A DNA stretch of 64,000 nt from Leuconostocaceae bacterium ESL0958 (GTDB taxonomy: Bacteria; Bacillota; Bacilli; Lactobacillales; Lactobacillaceae), in contig JAQTHT010000005.1 in NCBI GenBank assembly GCA_029433265.1, forward strand, positions 1 through 64,000, given 5' to 3'. Positions 61,406-64,000 of this stretch are shown here, piece after piece. The notes below the pieces were generated by a model, which did not search any database, was not told the DNA's origin, and saw nothing but the letters and a program-made list of their open reading frames with translations. The position numbers and the translations under genes are program-made. The stretch's first letter is position 1. Each line of letters opens with the position of its first letter.

Positions 61406-62139
61406 TAGAAAGACATTGCTCCTAAGAATTGTTCAATCCGTTTTTCGGAGGAAGAGAAGAAGTCCTGGGTCGAGCCCTGGAAGGCTAATTGACCATCATC
61501 AATGAAGACGATTTGATCCGCCACCTTTTGGGCAAAGGTCATGTTGTGGGTGACAACAATCATGGAAGTTTCGGACTCAGCCAACTTCTTTAAGACCCGG
61601 AGGACCTGGGCTTCCAACTCAGGATCCAGCGCTGAAGTCGGTTCATCCAGGAGTAGATACTTGGGATCCATCGCTAGGGCCCGGAGAATGGCGACCCGCT
61701 GCTGCTGCCCCCCGGATAGTTGGTAAGGGTAGCGGTTGGCCAGCTCCGTCATGTTGAATTCTTGCAACAAGGCATTGGCTTTTTCTTCCGCAGCGGCTTT
61801 ACTCATCTTCCGGACTTTAATCGGCCCTTCTGTGAGGTTTTTCAGGACCGTTAAGTGGGTAAAAAGGGCCTTTTCCTGGAAGACCATGCCGAACTGCTTG
61901 CGGACCTCTAAGACCTTGCTACGGGCAATTTCCTGGCTAAAGTCAACGGCAATATCATCGACCGTCATTGATCCAGCCGTTGGCCGGGTTAACAGGTTCA
62001 ACGAATGGAGCAGGGTCGACTTACCAGAGCCAGAAGGCCCCACGATGGCCGTCGTTTTCCCAGCAGGGAAAGTGACTGAGATATCGTTGAGCGCCTTTTT
62101 GTCGCGATATGCTTTGGTTAAATTTTTGACAGTAATCAT
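61405..62139 (-). CDS. Cystine-type amino-acid ABC transporter, ATP-binding protein
   Basis: The 244-residue ATPase has Walker [13 protein letters not shown]-loop [13 protein letters not shown], signature [15 protein letters not shown], Walker [14 protein letters not shown] and the H-loop VVTHNM. It is the polar amino-acid (GlnQ-like) type. It overlaps the permease gene by 4 nt. The substrate is deduced from the binding protein and the Cys leader. Confidence 0.9.
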   Translation of the reverse strand: MITVKNLTKAYRDKKALNDISVTFPAGKTTAIVGPSGSGKSTLLHSLNLLTRPTAGSMTVDDIAVDFSQEIARSKVLEVRKQFGMVFQEKALFTHLTVLKNLTEGPIKVRKMSKAAAEEKANALLQEFNMTELANRYPYQLSGGQQQRVAILRALAMDPKYLLLDEPTSALDPELEAQVLRVLKKLAESETSMIVVTHNMTFAQKVADQIVFIDDGQLAFQGSTQDFFSSSEKRIEQFLGAMSF

Positions 62140-62834
62140 TGTGCGAACCTCGACGTGTATTGCTCCAAGTAGTGCTGACCAATGGCCAAAATGGAAGTGA
62201 AGAAGGCGTAAACCAGCGCTACCAGAATGTACATGGACAGAACCTTGTAGTTAGTGGCTGCAATCTGCTGGGATAGGTAAAACATTTCCACAATGGTGAT
62301 GACGGAAGCCAAGGAAGTATCCTTTAGCAGGCCGATTAGGGAATTGGACAAAGGCGGAATGGAAATCCGGGCTGCCTGGGGTAGGACCACGTTCCAGTAA
62401 ACTTGACTACCGGTCATGCCTAGGGACTGGGCGGCTTCCTTTTGAACATCCGGCACAGAGGAAATGGCTGCCCGAATGGATTCGGACGCATAGGCCCCGG
62501 TGTTTAGGGAGAAAACCGTAATGGCCGAAATCCAAGCGGATTGGAAAAGGGCGATATGGGCGTTGGGCAGGCCATAAAAGACGATGAACAGTTGCACAAT
62601 CAATGGTGTGGAACGGAAGAGCCACACATAGAAGGCAGCAATGCCCTTCACGATTTGCAAGGCAGCGGCTGCCCATTCATTTTGCGGCAGCCGGGCCGAG
62701 CGGATGAGCGCCGTCCCGACGGCGAAAAAGAGGCCCAAGGCAAAGGAGATAATGGTCAGTGGGAGCGTGTATTGAAAGGCTGCCCGAAAGAGTTCAGGAA
62801 CGTATTCCTTTGCTAAATTGAAAAAGTCGGTCAT
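62136..62834 (-). CDS. Cystine-type amino-acid ABC transporter, permease
   Basis: The 232-residue protein has five membrane segments and the HisMQ-family EAA loop (YASESIRAAISSVPDVQKEAAQSLGMTGSQVYWNVVLPQA). RSTPLIVQLFIVFYGLP is also typical. It lies between binding protein and ATPase genes on the minus strand. Confidence 0.92.
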   Translation of the reverse strand: MTDFFNLAKEYVPELFRAAFQYTLPLTIISFALGLFFAVGTALIRSARLPQNEWAAAALQIVKGIAAFYVWLFRSTPLIVQLFIVFYGLPNAHIALFQSAWISAITVFSLNTGAYASESIRAAISSVPDVQKEAAQSLGMTGSQVYWNVVLPQAARISIPPLSNSLIGLLKDTSLASVITIVEMFYLSQQIAATNYKVLSMYILVALVYAFFTSILAIGQHYLEQYTSRFAQ

Positions 62835-62861
62835 AGCTTACTTCCTCTATCAGAGTTTTTG

Positions 62862-63653
62862 TTATTTCTTTGACAGGTCAGTGTCAAAGTACTTGAGGGA
62901 CAGGTCCTTCAACGTACCATCCTTCTTCAGCTTATCCAGGGCTTTGTTGACATCCTTTTGGAGCTTGTCGCTCTTCTTGTTCATCAAAACGCCTGCTGGC
63001 GTGGATTGGATTTCCTTGGAAACATCGATCGACGTGACCGGGGCATCCGGATTCGACTTTTGCCAAGCCTTGAAGGCGCCCAAATCATTGAGGGTACCGT
63101 CGGCCCGGTTCGTGGTAATCAAGTTCATGGCATCCACAATGCCGGAAATGCCCTTGATTTCAGCCCCGTGGTCCTTGGCCGTTTGGCCGTAGTTGGACGT
63201 CAGGGTCTGGGCCATCACTTTGCCCTTAATGTCATTGATGTTGTTGATGGATGTATCATCAGAACGCTTAATCAAAGCTGCCCGTGGGTAAAGGTAAGCC
63301 TGGGACATCTTGTAGTTCTTTTCCCGGTCTGGGCGAATCCCAATGTTGTTAATGACGGCGTCATAACGGTTGGCATTCAAGCCGGCGATCAGAGAATCCC
63401 ACTTGGCCTGCACGAAGTTAACCTTCATGCCCATTTCCTTGGCAATATCTCGCGCCATCTCGACTTCATAGCCGGTGAGCTTGCCGTTTTGGTCATGGTA
63501 GGAGAAGGGCGCGTAGGTTCCTTCCAAACCAACGGTGAAGGTGTCCTTTTTAATGGTTTCACCCTTCTTACCACCGTTCATGGCACTAATGCCAAAGATA
63601 ACCCCCAGCACAACGATAATGCCGGCGATGATGATGGCCATTTTCTTTTTCAT
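62862..63653 (-). CDS. Cystine-type amino-acid ABC transporter, substrate-binding protein
   Basis: The 263-residue protein is a family-3 solute-binding protein: TFTVGLEGTYAPFSYHDQNG, GYEVEMARDIAKEMG, KWDSLIAGLNANRYDAVIN and the cystine-type hinge MAQTLTSNYGQTAKDHGAEI. It has a hydrophobic N-terminus (residues 5-22) but no lipobox cysteine, so it seems to be held by an uncleaved membrane helix. AAAGGAG precedes the ATG at 63653. Transcription starts near 63828 and passes a Cys leader peptide and two hairpins. Confidence 0.9.
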   Translation of the reverse strand: MKKKMAIIIAGIIVVLGVIFGISAMNGGKKGETIKKDTFTVGLEGTYAPFSYHDQNGKLTGYEVEMARDIAKEMGMKVNFVQAKWDSLIAGLNANRYDAVINNIGIRPDREKNYKMSQAYLYPRAALIKRSDDTSINNINDIKGKVMAQTLTSNYGQTAKDHGAEIKGISGIVDAMNLITTNRADGTLNDLGAFKAWQKSNPDAPVTSIDVSKEIQSTPAGVLMNKKSDKLQKDVNKALDKLKKDGTLKDLSLKYFDTDLSKK

Positions 63654-63678
63654 GTCTATACTCCTTTGAACAGAAAAA

Positions 63679-63708
63679 GCCCCTAGAATCAAGCGTAACT
63701 CTAAGGGC
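63679..63708 (-). terminator. Second attenuator-like hairpin upstream of the binding-protein gene
   Basis: On the minus strand GCCCTTAGA (63708-63700) pairs with TCTAGGGGC (63687-63679) along nine positions with one G-T pair, followed by five T. It is 26 nt before the start codon. Confidence 0.65.
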
Positions 63709-63740
63709 GGGGAATCAGTATGGTTGATGGTGGCCGTCCT

Positions 63741-63771
63741 AAAAAAGCTGAGCAAATGTGATCGTGCTCAG
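63741..63771 (-). terminator. Attenuator terminator after the Cys leader peptide
   Basis: On the minus strand CTGAGCA (63771-63765) pairs with TGCTCAG (63754-63748), followed by CTTTTTT. The 5' arm begins five bases after the leader stop codon. Confidence 0.8.
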
Positions 63772-63775
63772 TTTT

Positions 63776-63811
63776 TTAGCAGCAGGTTGTCGCACTTTGT
63801 GAAACAAACAT
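63776..63811 (-). CDS. Cysteine-rich leader peptide (MFVSQSATTCC)
   Basis: GGAGG (63822-63818) is 6 nt from the ATG at 63811. The 11-codon frame ends in TGC TGC TAA, that is Cys-Cys-stop, directly before the terminator at 63771. A ribosome stalled at the Cys codons would cover the 5' arm of that hairpin. The transcript would begin just before the ribosome site. The downstream genes encode a cystine-type transporter. Sequence position, Shine-Dalgarno, codons and hairpin agree; translation is inferred. Confidence 0.72.
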   Translation of the reverse strand: MFVSQSATTCC

Positions 63812-63834
63812 AAAAGGCCTCCAAAATCATGTTA

Positions 63835-63863
63835 AGTGTACCGAGAACGGGGGCATTTGTCAA
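63835..63863 (-). promoter_or_regulatory. Promoter of the cystine transporter operon
   Basis: On the minus strand a perfect TTGACA (63863-63858) and TACACT (63840-63835) are spaced by 17 bp. The start point would be near 63828. The remaining 63864-64000 holds no gene that can be supported; a plus-strand AAAGGGGG followed by GTG at the extreme right edge might open a gene outside the window. Confidence 0.85.
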
Positions 63864-64000
63864 TTAAGTTTTATGGTCTGTTACTAATTGGTTTTTGATG
63901 GGAAAAGTGGTCTAAGCCAATGAGCTAGGCCTTGTTCTTTTCTTTTCAAAAATGGTTTAGTAGAAATCAATGAAAGGGGGCCAGACTGTGCCCGGGGCCG

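Noticed and set aside
63960-64000. A gene start at the right edge (AAAGGGGG followed by GTG)
   Set aside because: Only a few codons are visible, too little to support a call.

Overview
The window is a low-copy-repeat, roughly 50% GC chromosomal segment of a Gram-positive lactic acid bacterium, most likely a member of the Lactobacillaceae (Leuconostoc/Weissella-like or a nearby genus). The evidence is the Firmicutes gene order mrnC-rlmB-sigma-rpmG-secE-nusG-rplKAJL and ffs-dnaX-recR-yaaL-tmk-pstA-holB-rsmI, the use of T-box leaders, a degradative HMG-CoA reductase next to an IpaB/EvcA-type protein, and an mntH-usp pair. The genus is an inference; no rRNA gene is present to settle it. The four tRNA genes (Lys-CTT, Ser-GCT, Asn-GTT, Leu-CAA) all lack an encoded CCA end.

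1-16 kb is information processing: a secreted protein, rpoB-rpoC with its own promoter and an attenuator-like leader, mini-RNase III, RlmB, a SigH/ComX-like sigma factor, L33, SecE, NusG, the L11-L1 and L10-L12 operons (the latter with an L10 leader), RsmC-like methyltransferase and TadA. 16-18.7 kb is a TetR-controlled MacB-like exporter with a clear palindromic operator. 18.8-28.4 kb carries SRP RNA, the DNA polymerase clamp-loader and DNA-repair cluster, an acyl-ACP thioesterase, galE, fructokinase, tRNA-Lys and a VanY-type carboxypeptidase. A cluster of DnaA boxes precedes rlmH at 28.9 kb.

30.5-34.5 kb is a decayed, AT-richer island starting at tRNA-Ser: an integrase C-terminal remnant, an orphan MuF-type phage head protein with a toxin-like C-terminus followed by a probable immunity gene, a membrane methyltransferase, a broken RhuM gene and two small membrane proteins sharing a duplicated leader. 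34.6-42.3 kb holds pnuC with a riboswitch-like pseudoknot, a GNAT pseudogene, redox and zinc-finger genes, and a Met-type T-box operon coupling a SAM hydrolase to an ECF transporter. 42.4-51.8 kb contains a PurR-regulated nucleoside transporter, two surface or membrane proteins (one polyglutamine-rich), T-box-controlled valS, fabH, a LysM-CAP protein and an LCP ligase. 51.8-60 kb carries ppx, mvaA, an IpaB/EvcA-like protein, a Sir2 homologue, a CDF exporter, mntH-usp, cadD and an ArsR sensor. A second tRNA (Leu) with the same 3' flank as tRNA-Ser and another integrase remnant lies at 60 kb. The right end (60.5-63.9 kb, minus strand) is a membrane nuclease and a cystine-type ABC transporter.

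The most striking observations are (i) a probable Cys-Cys leader-peptide attenuator in front of the cystine transporter, (ii) the orphan MuF toxin-immunity module, (iii) a helically phased DnaA-box cluster away from any visible origin, and (iv) loss of structural zinc-binding cysteines in four unrelated proteins (RpoC second site, DnaX, HolB, Sir2), while other zinc sites in the window are intact.
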